Shown here: positions 1-8,736 of the stretch, in pieces
Layout: every line of letters starts with the position of its first letter
How positions within the stretch are numbered: position 1 is the stretch's first letter
Origin: JAPLKB01 sp964429485
GTDB lineage: Bacteria > Desulfobacterota > Syntrophorhabdia > Syntrophorhabdales > Syntrophorhabdaceae
Length of the DNA stretch: 22,317 nucleotides
NCBI GenBank assembly: GCA_964429485.1
Contig: CAYSBW010000031.1
Span: forward strand, 1 to 22,317
Direction of reading: 5' to 3'
Made by a program: the position numbers and the translations under genes
Notes under the pieces: model-generated
What the model saw: only the letters and a program-made list of their open reading frames with translations
What the model was told of the DNA's origin: nothing
Database searches by the model: none

Positions 1-1
1 A

Positions 2-1279
2 TTGGGGTTTACAAAGATTAAAATAATAAAGACGAAATGGGAAATGCTTCGTAATATAGAGGTCATTGCCGTTAAATCTGAGGCTACATTTCACTTAGCT
101 GATTTTGAAAGGGCAGTCGAAGAACTGTTAAGAATGAGTGCAATTCGTCTAACACTGAATGAGCAGAAGATTATTCCGGAGAGCGAGGTGGATCAGATTA
201 GTGTTTGGATGAAATTGTGGAAGGTTGCTAATGAACCGATTGGAGGTGCTGAGCAAGTCGAAAAATTTGTTAGTGTAGTTCTTCCCGTTTATAATGGAAT
301 TCAATATTTAAAAGAATCTGTCAACAGTACTCTTGGCCAGTCCTATGAGAATTTTGAACTCATTATCATTGATGACGGCTCTTCTGATGATTCCGCTGCT
401 TTAATCTATTCCTATAAGGACCCGCGAATTCGTTTCATTAGGCAAGAAAATCAAGGGCTAGCGGCTACCCTTAACAAGGGGATTTCTCTGGCGAAAGGTG
501 CTTATATAGCACGTCAAGACCAGGACGATGTCTCTTTTCCCTGTCGTCTTGAAAAGCAGATCGCTTTTCTTGAAGCATACCCTGGCTATGGTATGGTGGG
601 AACATGGTCATCAATCTGGGAAGAAACAAAGCCAACCGAACGTTTTCATAAACATCATACAGATAATGTGTCTTTGAAATTTGATCTCTTGTTTGATAAT
701 GCCTTTGTTCACAGTTCACTCATGATAAGAAAGTCTGTTTTTAATGACGTTGGATTTTATAGTACAGATACTGATCGACAACCTCCAGAGGATTATGAAT
801 TATGGTCCCGGGTTGTCAGAAAATTTAAGGTGGCCAATATATCGGAAGTTCTTCATATTTATCGGGAAATACCGCGAAGTATGTCACGCACCGGTAACAA
901 CCCCTTTCTGCAGCATCTTCTGAAAATAAATGCAGAAAATCTTGCATGGATTACAGGAGGAAAGTATTCAGACCTGTCTTTAAATGACATTGCCGCAGTG
1001 GCTCATGGTTCATATTCTCATTTTTCAGGAAAGACTTCATGGAAGGAAATGCTCTCAATAGTTCGTGAAGCAGCCGATCTTCTATGCAAAAATGAAGGAG
1101 TGCAGCCTGATATAATTCAAGAAAATCTTCGTTTACGCATTAACAGCCTTCGTTATCACTATAATCAGGCTAAGTATTTCAGATTTCTTGGAGATTCAGG
1201 AATAAGGATCTTTACAAACACCCTTAGAACAGGCAAGATTTTTTTTAATAAAATATTTATGTTGAGTCCTGAAAAATGA
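2..1279 (+). CDS. Family 2 glycosyltransferase, 5' end outside window
   Basis: This is a GT-A fold glycosyltransferase that would transfer a sugar from a nucleotide-sugar onto a growing surface glycan at the cytoplasmic face. The GT2 domain starts near residue 89 with SVVLPVYNG, followed by IIIDDGSSDD (about 121-130, nucleotide binding) and RQDQDD (about 171-176, DXD-type metal site). A downstream EDYELW motif fits the acceptor/base region. About 88 residues precede the domain and match nothing I recognise. The frame is open to the left edge and the only start at the edge is a TTG, so the true start and possibly another domain lie upstream. The stop overlaps the next start as ATGA, which suggests translational coupling. 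The family is clear; donor and acceptor sugars are not readable. Confidence 0.85.
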   Translation: MGFTKIKIIKTKWEMLRNIEVIAVKSEATFHLADFERAVEELLRMSAIRLTLNEQKIIPESEVDQISVWMKLWKVANEPIGGAEQVEKFVSVVLPVYNGIQYLKESVNSTLGQSYENFELIIIDDGSSDDSAALIYSYKDPRIRFIRQENQGLAATLNKGISLAKGAYIARQDQDDVSFPCRLEKQIAFLEAYPGYGMVGTWSSIWEETKPTERFHKHHTDNVSLKFDLLFDNAFVHSSLMIRKSVFNDVGFYSTDTDRQPPEDYELWSRVVRKFKVANISEVLHIYREIPRSMSRTGNNPFLQHLLKINAENLAWITGGKYSDLSLNDIAAVAHGSYSHFSGKTSWKEMLSIVREAADLLCKNEGVQPDIIQENLRLRINSLRYHYNQAKYFRFLGDSGIRIFTNTLRTGKIFFNKIFMLSPEK

Positions 1280-2208
1280 AATGTTGTTTAGTTATCGGAG
1301 GAACAGGTTTTATAGGCTCTTTTGTTATTAACATTCTTCTCAGAGAGAGCAGAAGAGTAGTTGTTATAGGAAGGAATGAAAAGCCAACCCGTCAACTGCC
1401 TGATAGTGTCAAGTATATAGCTGGTGATTTTGGAGACAGATATTTTTTAAAAGGTGTCTTGCAGGATGTAAACGAGATTATTGACCTTGCATATACCACT
1501 GTCCCTCAGACAAGTTATGACAATCCTGTTAATGATATACTCGAGAATCTTCCAAATACTGTCAATCTGCTGGAAACTGCAAGCAGACTAAGCCTTGATA
1601 AAGTGGTGTTGATTTCCTCCGGTGGTGTGATTTACGGACCTGTTGACAAAACACCTATCGGCGAGGATCAGGCAACAAATCCTATTTCTCCTTATGGAAT
1701 AACAAAGCTTGCTATTGAAAAATATGCACAAATGTTTCATATAACCCATGGTCTACCTGTGCTATGTGCGAGACCCGGTAATGCATACGGTGAAACACAG
1801 AAGCCATTCATTGGACAGGGTTTTATTGCAACTGCAATAGCATCTATTCTTAAGGGAATGGAATTAAATCTTTATGGAGAAACAGGAACTGTTCGAGATT
1901 ATATCTATGTAAATGATGTAGCAGAAGGGATTGTGGCTGCCCTGCTTCAGGGACAACCCGGGAACGTCTACAATATAGGAAGTGGTGAAGGAAGAAGTAA
2001 TAAGGATGTTTTAAACGCCCTGAAACCGCTGGCAAAGGCTGATGGTTTTGAAATAAAGCTGAAAAACCTGCCTTTAAGAAAATTTGATGTTCCAGTTAAC
2101 ATACTTGACAGCTCAAAGCTTAACCACCTTACAGGATGGACACCTTTGACACCCTTCAGGGAAGGACTGAAAAAAACCTGGAACTGGTTCCAAAACTATA
2201 GCCGGTAA
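1276..2208 (+). CDS. NAD-dependent epimerase/dehydratase (extended SDR)
   Basis: This is an extended short-chain dehydrogenase of 310 residues, of the kind that epimerises or dehydrates nucleotide-sugars such as UDP-glucose or UDP-GlcNAc. The Rossmann motif GGTGFIG lies at residues 8-14. The catalytic Ser region is SSGGVIYG near 114-121, and the YxxxK pair is Y140/K144 in YGITK. ARPGNAYG and VRDYIYVNDVAEG are typical of the UDP-glucose 4-epimerase-like branch. It is translationally coupled to the upstream glycosyltransferase through an ATGA overlap, so it probably makes a precursor for this glycan. The exact substrate cannot be told; 4-epimerase or 4,6-dehydratase/reductase are both possible. 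Confidence 0.87.
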   Translation: MKCCLVIGGTGFIGSFVINILLRESRRVVVIGRNEKPTRQLPDSVKYIAGDFGDRYFLKGVLQDVNEIIDLAYTTVPQTSYDNPVNDILENLPNTVNLLETASRLSLDKVVLISSGGVIYGPVDKTPIGEDQATNPISPYGITKLAIEKYAQMFHITHGLPVLCARPGNAYGETQKPFIGQGFIATAIASILKGMELNLYGETGTVRDYIYVNDVAEGIVAALLQGQPGNVYNIGSGEGRSNKDVLNALKPLAKADGFEIKLKNLPLRKFDVPVNILDSSKLNHLTGWTPLTPFREGLKKTWNWFQNYSR

Positions 2209-2231
2209 TAAAGATAAAACTTCAGAGAAAT

Positions 2232-3530
2232 ATGCGATTATTATTTTGCTCAGAATTCTATTACCCGAGTATCGGAGGGGTGCAAACTGTAATTCAACAG
2301 CTTGCGGAACATTTTAAGATAATGGGACACGAAGTTACTGTAGCGACTACTCGTTTGCCAACACGCTCAATTTCGAAATTGAATGGTGTCTATATTCGTG
2401 AATTTTCAATTTTAGGGAATCAGGTTTCCGGTATAACTGGTGAAGTTAAAAAGTATCAGGAGTTTGTTCAAGAGGGTAATTTCGATGTGATTATGATAAA
2501 AGCAGCCCAGCAATGGACATTTGATGCCCTTTGGCCGGTGCTGGATAAGTTGTCCGCGGCAAAGGTTTTCATCCCTTGTGGATTTTCGGGATTGTACGAA
2601 CCGGCATACACCAACTATTTTCAACAGATGCCTGGCATCTTGCGGAAATTCGATCATCTTATTTTTTACGCATCGGATTATCGGGATATCAATTTTGCAA
2701 AAGAACATGGCATCGCCAATTATTCCATTTTACCGAATGGAGCAAGTGAACTTGAATTTGATGTAAAGCCAACGCCCAATTTCCACAATACTCTAAAGCT
2801 TGGAGATGAAGATTTAATTTTTTTGACTGTAGGGAGCTTTACCGGTCTCAAAGGGCATCTGGAAGTAGCCAAAGCATTTGCTCTTGCCGATTTTAACGGG
2901 AAGCAGGCAGTTCTAATTCTGAATGGTAATAAGCCAAGTTACTATGATAAAAATATTTTGCATACATTGAGTCGGGTCTTCGGTCTCGTTCGGCTTTATG
3001 GGTTAAAGTATGCAGTGAAGCATACCATCAAAAACTCCCTTGGATTAATCGGGATTCGGGTTGGAAAAAACGATGCATTGGAAGACATTTTGAAAGATAT
3101 CGAAAAACAACCCAATAAGAAGGTTATAGTTACAGACCTGCCGCGACCTGACCTTGTACAGGCTTTTATAGCTGCTGATCTTTTTGTTTTTGCCTCCAAT
3201 GTGGAATATTCACCACTTGTTCTTTTCGAATCTGCTGCAGCTGGAACACCTTTTTTGACAGTACCGGTTGGAAATTCTGAAGAAATTGCCAATTGGACCG
3301 GTGCAGGTATAGTTTGTCCAGCTGTCCGGGATGCTAAAGGTTATACCCGTGTTGACCCCGCTGTACTGGCACGTTTTATGTCAGAAGTGATAAAAAATGA
3401 GGAAACCCTGAAAATGATGGGTTCAAAGGGTCGAAAAAACTGGCAGGAAAAATTTACATGGGAAAAAATCAGTAAACAGTATGAAAAGATATTTCTTCAA
3501 TTATTGGAAGAAAGGAAAATAAGAATATGA
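2232..3530 (+). CDS. Family 4 glycosyltransferase (GT-B fold)
   Basis: This 432-residue GT-B glycosyltransferase should be a retaining enzyme adding a sugar in glycan assembly. The N-terminal domain opens with a beta strand and a Gly-rich turn, FYYPSIGGVQTV (about 9-20), as in GT4 acceptor domains. The C-terminal donor domain has LTVGSFTGLKGH (198-209) and the E-x7-E motif E325/E333 in EYSPLVLFES. An extra segment of about 50 residues (roughly 235-290) separates the two halves of the donor domain. The start lies 23 bases after the upstream stop, with a modest purine-rich site (cagagaaat) before it. Its stop overlaps the next start as ATGA. It reads as less A-rich than the genes after 6.1 kb. 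Confidence 0.85.
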   Translation: MRLLFCSEFYYPSIGGVQTVIQQLAEHFKIMGHEVTVATTRLPTRSISKLNGVYIREFSILGNQVSGITGEVKKYQEFVQEGNFDVIMIKAAQQWTFDALWPVLDKLSAAKVFIPCGFSGLYEPAYTNYFQQMPGILRKFDHLIFYASDYRDINFAKEHGIANYSILPNGASELEFDVKPTPNFHNTLKLGDEDLIFLTVGSFTGLKGHLEVAKAFALADFNGKQAVLILNGNKPSYYDKNILHTLSRVFGLVRLYGLKYAVKHTIKNSLGLIGIRVGKNDALEDILKDIEKQPNKKVIVTDLPRPDLVQAFIAADLFVFASNVEYSPLVLFESAAAGTPFLTVPVGNSEEIANWTGAGIVCPAVRDAKGYTRVDPAVLARFMSEVIKNEETLKMMGSKGRKNWQEKFTWEKISKQYEKIFLQLLEERKIRI

Positions 3531-4261
3531 AAAATATCTGGGCTTCCATCAAAAGAAAAGCTATGGGGATTGGTTTGGCAGGTCAAGATGTAGCTGTCAA
3601 TCCAAATTGTTCTGAATTGGAGATTAATAACTGGGTTATTTCCGAGTTTATTGTACGAAAACTGGTGCCACTTATCGGTATCCATCCTTATCCTGTCAAT
3701 GAGCAATGTTTGATGGTGGCTGCTGTGTGTGCTCTTAAACCTGCTGTTATTTTTGAATGGGGAACTAATCTAGGAAAATCAGCCAGAATATTTTATGAAA
3801 CAACACGCAATTTTGGAATTAAAACAAGGATCTTCTCAATAGATTTGCCTGATGATGTCAACCATGTGGAACACCCCGGAGTGAAGAGGGGAAAGTTTGT
3901 AATAAATCTGAAAAATGTGCGTTTGCTACAAGGTGATGGTCTTGATACGTCTCTTGCAGTATATGAAAAAGAAAAAAATGATGCCCCGGATAAGCTTAAA
4001 TCTCCTCTTTTTTTTATTGACGGCGATCATGGATTTGATTCTGTAATACGTGAACTGAAAGGAATAATTTCTTCTGTGCCTGACGCTAATATTCTTGTGC
4101 ATGATACTTTTTTTCAATCATCCGCATCAGGCTATAATACAGGTCCCTACAGAGCTGTACAGGATATTATGCCTTTGCTGTCTGATTATAAAATTTATCA
4201 ACAGAACCTTGGGCTTCCGGGAATGACACTATTATATAAAAAAAGAGGAATGGTATTTTAA
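3527..4261 (+). CDS. Class I SAM-dependent methyltransferase-like protein (CmcI/Methyltransf_24 type)
   Basis: This 244-residue protein looks like a Rossmann-fold methyltransferase of the CmcI/Methyltransf_24 group, which often O-methylates sugars in polysaccharide and natural-product clusters. A degenerate SAM-binding loop FEWGTNLGKSARIF follows a hydrophobic strand at about residues 71-84. FFIDGDHGFDSV (about 163-174) supplies the acidic metal/SAM motif typical of this group, and ILVHDTFF follows. It starts within the ATGA overlap of the preceding gene and ends three bases before the GTG of the fucosyltransferase gene, so it belongs to the same operon. Methylation of a sugar in the local glycan is inference; the loop lacks the full GxGxG pattern. 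Confidence 0.65.
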   Translation: MKNIWASIKRKAMGIGLAGQDVAVNPNCSELEINNWVISEFIVRKLVPLIGIHPYPVNEQCLMVAAVCALKPAVIFEWGTNLGKSARIFYETTRNFGIKTRIFSIDLPDDVNHVEHPGVKRGKFVINLKNVRLLQGDGLDTSLAVYEKEKNDAPDKLKSPLFFIDGDHGFDSVIRELKGIISSVPDANILVHDTFFQSSASGYNTGPYRAVQDIMPLLSDYKIYQQNLGLPGMTLLYKKRGMVF

Positions 4262-4264
4262 TAA

Positions 4265-5152
4265 GTGGTTATTGTCCGACTTACAGGTGGTATTGGCAAC
4301 CAGATGTTTCAGTATGCGGCTGCCAGAAGGATATCTCTGATTAATGGATCCCAGATTTTATTGGATCTTTCGTGGTTTCAGGAAGAAGGGTGGTGGACAA
4401 AAAGAAAATATGAACTTGATTCTTTTTGTATTAAGGGAAAAGCAGCATCTAAAGATCAGATAGAAGCTCTCAAATCTAAAAGACAGAACATACTTTTAAG
4501 GCATCTGCCTTTTTTTTTAAGAAAAATATTTTTTCATTACAATCAGAGTCATATTGTTGAAAAAAAGTACAATTTTGATCCGGATATTATGAAACTTCGT
4601 GGCAATGTTTATCTGGATGGCTATTGGCAAAGCGAGAAGTATTTCAAAGACATAGAATCTTCTATCAGACTTGAATTTTCATTCCGAAAAGATGTTTTAG
4701 AATCTAACAAAAAATTTATTGATTACATCCATTCCTGCCATTCAGTATCAATACATATCAGGAGGGGAGACTATGTAACACTGCCTGAGGCCAATGTTTT
4801 TCACGGTATATGCTCTAAGGACTATTATCAGAGAGCAGTGAGGCATATCAGCAGAAAAGTTGCCAACCCTGTTTTTTTTGTTTTTTCTGATGACATCATA
4901 TGGGCAAAACAAAATATGGATTTAGGTTTTGAAACATGTTTTATCGATCAGAACGGTCCTGATTCTGGAGATGAAGATATGCGCCTTATGAGTGCCTGTT
5001 GTCATCACATCATTGCAAACAGCAGTTTCAGCTGGTGGGGTGCATGGCTTAATCCATCTCCGGACAAGATAGTTATAGCACCTGAATCATGGTTTAAGAA
5101 AGCACCTCATAATACCCTGGATCTTATCCCTGATACATGGATAAAATTGTAA
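4265..5152 (+). CDS. Family 11 glycosyltransferase (alpha-1,2-fucosyltransferase-like)
   Basis: A 295-residue GT11 enzyme, the family of bacterial alpha-1,2-fucosyltransferases (WbsJ, FutC) and plant/animal relatives that use GDP-L-fucose. Diagnostic motifs are all present: VRLTGGIGNQMFQYAAARR at 4-22, HIRRGDY at 164-170 (GDP-fucose binding), FVFSDD, and near the C-terminus NSSFSWWGAWL. The start is GTG, giving the usual family N-terminus (MIIVRLxGGLGNQ); no in-frame ATG is possible just upstream because of the preceding stop. The Shine-Dalgarno is poor, so it may depend on coupling with the upstream gene, which ends three bases before. Donor fucose is by family; linkage and acceptor are inferred. 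GDP-fucose synthesis genes (gmd, fcl) are not in the window. Confidence 0.92.
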   Translation: MVIVRLTGGIGNQMFQYAAARRISLINGSQILLDLSWFQEEGWWTKRKYELDSFCIKGKAASKDQIEALKSKRQNILLRHLPFFLRKIFFHYNQSHIVEKKYNFDPDIMKLRGNVYLDGYWQSEKYFKDIESSIRLEFSFRKDVLESNKKFIDYIHSCHSVSIHIRRGDYVTLPEANVFHGICSKDYYQRAVRHISRKVANPVFFVFSDDIIWAKQNMDLGFETCFIDQNGPDSGDEDMRLMSACCHHIIANSSFSWWGAWLNPSPDKIVIAPESWFKKAPHNTLDLIPDTWIKL

Positions 5153-5231
5153 ATCAAATGGAATGCATGAATTACTTACTTTTTAATATCATTAAATTTA
5201 ATAATCAAACCCTGTCCTGTAACAACAGTCA

Positions 5232-6116
5232 ATGAACAATCCGGCAATCTCTGTTATTCTGCCTGTTTATAACGGTACGGCAACGCTTTACAGCGCAATA
5301 AATTCTGTACTCGAGCAGACATTTACTGATTACGAAATCATTATACTTGATGATGGATCGAATGACAACAGTTTAGAAGTAATATCAATTTTTAATGATC
5401 CCCGTATTTCTGTTATTTTTGACGGAGCTAACAAAGGACTTGCTTACCGCCTTAATCAGGGTATCGATCTGGCTCGTGGTCTGTATATTGCCCGCATGGA
5501 TCAGGACGATCTCTGTTTTCCTGAAAGATTTGACAGACAATTTACATTTCTGGAATCTCACCCTGAGGTTGATCTCCTTGGCTGTCGTACAATAGTGTTT
5601 AGAGGTATTTGTGATATTGTAGGTCTCATGTCATTTTATGGCACTTCACATGATGATATCTGCGCGAAACCTTGGGACAGTATTCATCTGGCTCACCCAA
5701 CATGGATGGGGCGCAAGGGATGGTTTCTTAAATATCGCTACCGTATTCCTGAAATTTATCTTGCTGAAGACCAGGAACTTCTTCTCAGATCTTATCCGGA
5801 AAGTATTTTTGCATGCCTTGATGAAGTATTACTGGCATACAGAAGAACTCATTTTCTTTTTTATAAGACAATGCTACAGCGCTCTTCTCTTTTGAAAATG
5901 CAGTTACACAGATTTGCATATCGGCGCGAGTGGTTTAATACAACAAGGGCTGTGCTGTTAATATTTGCTAAAATGCTTGTGGATTGCATAGCTGCTCTGC
6001 CCGGATGTGAGGATCTTTTTTTTAAAAGAATGGCAAAACCTGTACCTCAGTCAGTATTAGATAAATTCCATAAACTAAAATTTCAAAATGAGAGCAGCAT
6101 TATAAAAATTAAATAG
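5232..6116 (+). CDS. Family 2 glycosyltransferase
   Basis: A 294-residue GT2 enzyme with the nucleotide-sugar motifs ISVILPVYNG (6-15), IIILDDGSNDNS (36-47) and ARMDQDDLCFPERF (87-100), and a catalytic-base region AEDQELLLRSYP. It resembles the GT2 at the left edge of the window over the first 110 residues of the domain, so the two are paralogues, but this one lacks the N-terminal extension. A 79-base AT-rich gap containing the palindrome ATTAAATTTAAT (5191-5202) precedes it, and no clear Shine-Dalgarno is seen. The next gene begins 9 bases downstream. Sugar specificity is unknown. Confidence 0.87.
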   Translation: MNNPAISVILPVYNGTATLYSAINSVLEQTFTDYEIIILDDGSNDNSLEVISIFNDPRISVIFDGANKGLAYRLNQGIDLARGLYIARMDQDDLCFPERFDRQFTFLESHPEVDLLGCRTIVFRGICDIVGLMSFYGTSHDDICAKPWDSIHLAHPTWMGRKGWFLKYRYRIPEIYLAEDQELLLRSYPESIFACLDEVLLAYRRTHFLFYKTMLQRSSLLKMQLHRFAYRREWFNTTRAVLLIFAKMLVDCIAALPGCEDLFFKRMAKPVPQSVLDKFHKLKFQNESSIIKIK

Positions 6117-6125
6117 TGAATTTCG

Positions 6126-7694
6126 ATGTTAAATGTATATAAAAATATGGAACCAGATAATAAAGTTTGGCCACTGGTAGCCATTGCTTTTACAGGGGCT
6201 TTTGCAATAAGGTTTTATCTTGCCTTTAATGCGAATATTATTACACCGGATGGTATTTTATATATCAAAACTGCCAGATTGATCGAATCCGGGGATTGGC
6301 AGAATACTTTGGAATTTTCATTTATTCACCTTTATCTGTTTCTTATTGTCTTAGCACAAAAAATTATCCCGGACTGGGAAACAGCTGCAAGGATGGTTTC
6401 TGTTCTCATGGGATCGCTTGCAACTATTCCTTTTTTTCTTCTTGTAAAGGATATGTTCGGACTCCCTGTAGCAGCAATGTCAACTCTTTTTTATGCAATA
6501 AATCCAAGATTTGCCGATTATTCAGCTGATGTCTTAAGAGAACCGACATTTTGGTTTTTTTCGATGACTTCAATATGGCTTGCATGGAGGGGTCTTTCAA
6601 TGAAAAAACCTGCCATGCTTGTCATATCAAGTGTTTTTACAGGACTTTCAGCTTTTGCAAGAATAGAGGGTGCTGCTGTTTTTATTGTAATCCTTCTTTG
6701 GATTTGTTTGAAATTAAAAGGTGAGCCAAAAAAAACATTTCAATATTTAATTATTTTTATTTTTGCATTCCCTGTTCTGATTTTACCTGCGGTAGTTATA
6801 TTTATTGAGCGGACAGGCAGGTGGGAATTTTTAGGATTTACAATACAAAAAATATGGTTTCTCCTGACAAAGAGCAGTACTGATTTTCTTGAACTTACAC
6901 CCGACATGCTCTATGTTATGCCAGTTGAGTTATTCCATTTTATTGAACTTGCAAAGGATCAAAAATACATTATATTTTTTTCAGATATTATATTTAAAAT
7001 TTTTAAATCACTTAATGTTGTTTTTGCATTATTTGCAATTATTGGAATATTTTACAAAAGGAATTCGAATAATAGAAAAAATGAAATATTGATTGCAATC
7101 TGGTTCGGTGTTTTTTTTATTATGACTTACATATATATTCTGAGAATCTATCATTTAAGTACTCGCCATGCGTTATTGATGGGCATGCCTTTGCTTATTT
7201 TTGCAGGAATAGGTTTTTTTGAATTGAAACAAAAGATCTATTCATGGTTTCAAGGATTATCAATTTCCAATTTTATCAATAAAAATCTCACAACAATTTT
7301 TATCATGATAATTTTAGCTGCTATTTTACCAAAAACATTATCTCCAGGTGGATATGATAAGATCGAAATGAAAAAAGCTGGTATTCACCTTAAAAACATT
7401 GGATTTGAAGATAAAAGATTTGCAGGAGAACCCTCACTTTTCAGGATAGCTTTCTATGCAGATTCAGAGTATAGTGCTTTATCGCCTGTAAAAAACAATG
7501 AAGAGTTGGTACTTTTCATGAAAGAAAAAAAAGTGGATTTTCTTATCTTTGATGAAAATACAAGCACACCCTTTTACAAAAAAATTCAAGGAAACATCGA
7601 TAATTCCATATTTGAAAAACTCGAGGTACCTGAATTTAAAAAACTAAAGGAATATAAAATTTCAATATACAGGCTGAAAAAGGACCTGTCATGA
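6126..7694 (+). CDS. Multi-pass membrane glycosyltransferase, GT39/ArnT-like
   Basis: This 522-residue protein has an N-terminal half made of many hydrophobic helices and a polar C-terminal tail. It fits the PMT/ArnT superfamily, which uses polyprenyl-phosphate-linked sugars on the periplasmic face of the inner membrane. The first periplasmic loop carries an acidic residue after the first helix (ITPDGILYIKTARLI, about 39-53), as expected for the catalytic Asp of GT-C enzymes. Further family-like features are INPRFADYSADVLREP (125-140) and ARIEGAAVF (178-186). A soluble domain follows from about residue 420. It is coupled to the next gene by ATGA. It could decorate the finished glycan or lipid A; the substrate is not known. 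The start could also be the ATG at 6147. Confidence 0.75.
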   Translation: MLNVYKNMEPDNKVWPLVAIAFTGAFAIRFYLAFNANIITPDGILYIKTARLIESGDWQNTLEFSFIHLYLFLIVLAQKIIPDWETAARMVSVLMGSLATIPFFLLVKDMFGLPVAAMSTLFYAINPRFADYSADVLREPTFWFFSMTSIWLAWRGLSMKKPAMLVISSVFTGLSAFARIEGAAVFIVILLWICLKLKGEPKKTFQYLIIFIFAFPVLILPAVVIFIERTGRWEFLGFTIQKIWFLLTKSSTDFLELTPDMLYVMPVELFHFIELAKDQKYIIFFSDIIFKIFKSLNVVFALFAIIGIFYKRNSNNRKNEILIAIWFGVFFIMTYIYILRIYHLSTRHALLMGMPLLIFAGIGFFELKQKIYSWFQGLSISNFINKNLTTIFIMIILAAILPKTLSPGGYDKIEMKKAGIHLKNIGFEDKRFAGEPSLFRIAFYADSEYSALSPVKNNEELVLFMKEKKVDFLIFDENTSTPFYKKIQGNIDNSIFEKLEVPEFKKLKEYKISIYRLKKDLS

Positions 7695-8674
7695 AAAAGA
7701 AAGCTGTACTGGTCACCGGAGCAACAGGTTTTATTGGCAGATATGTTGTTGACCATCTTCTTGATAATGATTTGCATGTCTTTGTTTTTACCCGAAATAC
7801 CGGAAATAATAGTCTCTGTTTTTTTAAAGAAAGTAAGATTGATGTTGTCAATGGTGACATTACTGAAAGTTTGAACATTCCAAAAGAAGTGGAAACAATT
7901 TATCACTGTGCAGGGATTATCAACAGAGAAAATGAAATGTGGCCAGTAAATGTACTTGGCACCAGGAATGTTGTTGAAGCTGCCATCAAACAAAATGCAT
8001 TACTGATTCATCTTTCAAGCGCTGGAGTTATAGGCGGAACAAAAAAAATAAATATAGATGAAAATACTGAATGCAATCCGGAAAACTTGTATGAAAAAAC
8101 AAAGTTTGAGGCGGAACAGATCGTGAGTAAAGGCATAGAAAAAGGATTAAAAGCACGAATATTGCGCCCGACAACTGTTTTTGGAACAGGCCGTGAACCT
8201 TATAAAGACAGTTTTCTTCAACTTATTCGGTCCATATTGGCTGGAAGATATATGAACATAAGAAAGGGAAAGGGAGTATATAACATTGTATATGCGGGAG
8301 AAGTTGCACGTGCAATGTTATGTATGGATAATGATAATATTCCTGACGGTAGAATATATTTTATCAATACACCTTTATTTTTTTCTGATTTTGCCTTTAT
8401 TGTAAAAAACTGTGTTGATAGCAAAAATAATAAAATTAGAAACATATCCCATGGAACAGCAATAGCAATTGCTGCTTTATTTACACTCTTATCCGCTGCA
8501 ACTGGAAAAAAAAGGGGATTAACCTTTTCACGTCTTAAAGCATTGACAGATATAAGGATTTTTTCACAGGATCGTTTGGTGAATGAAACAGAATATAGAC
8601 CTTTGTGTAATGTTGATGAATATCTGGTAAAAATGTGCAATGAATATAGAAAGATGGGGCTTCTTCTTAATTAA
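7691..8674 (+). CDS. NAD-dependent epimerase/reductase (extended SDR)
   Basis: A 327-residue extended SDR. VTGATGFIG (8-16) is the NAD(P)-binding loop, HCAGIIN (72-78) and NVLGTRNVVEAA (87-98) are core strand motifs, SSAGVIGG (109-116) holds the catalytic Ser region, and YEKTK gives Y134/K138. It sits just before a PglA-like GT4 and an initiating phosphoglycosyltransferase. In several surface-glycan loci an SDR in this place reduces or epimerises the first sugar, either nucleotide- or lipid-linked (for example WreQ in Rhizobium). That role here is inference; a simple 4-epimerase is equally possible. It overlaps the upstream gene by four bases, and a strong hairpin follows its stop. Confidence 0.85.
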   Translation: MKKKAVLVTGATGFIGRYVVDHLLDNDLHVFVFTRNTGNNSLCFFKESKIDVVNGDITESLNIPKEVETIYHCAGIINRENEMWPVNVLGTRNVVEAAIKQNALLIHLSSAGVIGGTKKINIDENTECNPENLYEKTKFEAEQIVSKGIEKGLKARILRPTTVFGTGREPYKDSFLQLIRSILAGRYMNIRKGKGVYNIVYAGEVARAMLCMDNDNIPDGRIYFINTPLFFSDFAFIVKNCVDSKNNKIRNISHGTAIAIAALFTLLSAATGKKRGLTFSRLKALTDIRIFSQDRLVNETEYRPLCNVDEYLVKMCNEYRKMGLLLN

Positions 8675-8677
8675 CTG

Positions 8678-8717
8678 ATTCCATTAAATTTTCATCAGAG
8701 GATGAATTTAATGGAAT
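8678..8717 (+). other. Intergenic hairpin between epimerase and GT4 genes
   Basis: ATTCCATTAAATT (8678-8690) pairs with AATTTAATGGAAT (8705-8717). Inside, CATC/GATG extend the stem around an AGAG loop, with two unpaired T on the left side. This gives 17 base pairs. No T-run follows (next bases are atggga), so it is not a canonical intrinsic terminator. It could be an mRNA-processing or stabilising structure, or it could modulate translation of the GT4 that begins 20 bases later. The pairing is read directly; the function is inference. Confidence 0.6.
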
Positions 8718-8736
8718 ATGGGAATATAATCAACAA

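Noticed and set aside
5191..5202. ATTAAATTTAAT palindrome as an operator
   Set aside because: Twelve AT-only bases in AT-rich DNA are expected by chance; no second copy near other genes.
7586..7993. Long minus-strand frame of 135 codons
   Set aside because: It lies opposite the end of the membrane glycosyltransferase gene and the start of the epimerase gene, both well supported by motifs.
8218..8640. Long minus-strand frame of 140 codons
   Set aside because: Lies fully opposite the epimerase coding region; no domain or start signal.
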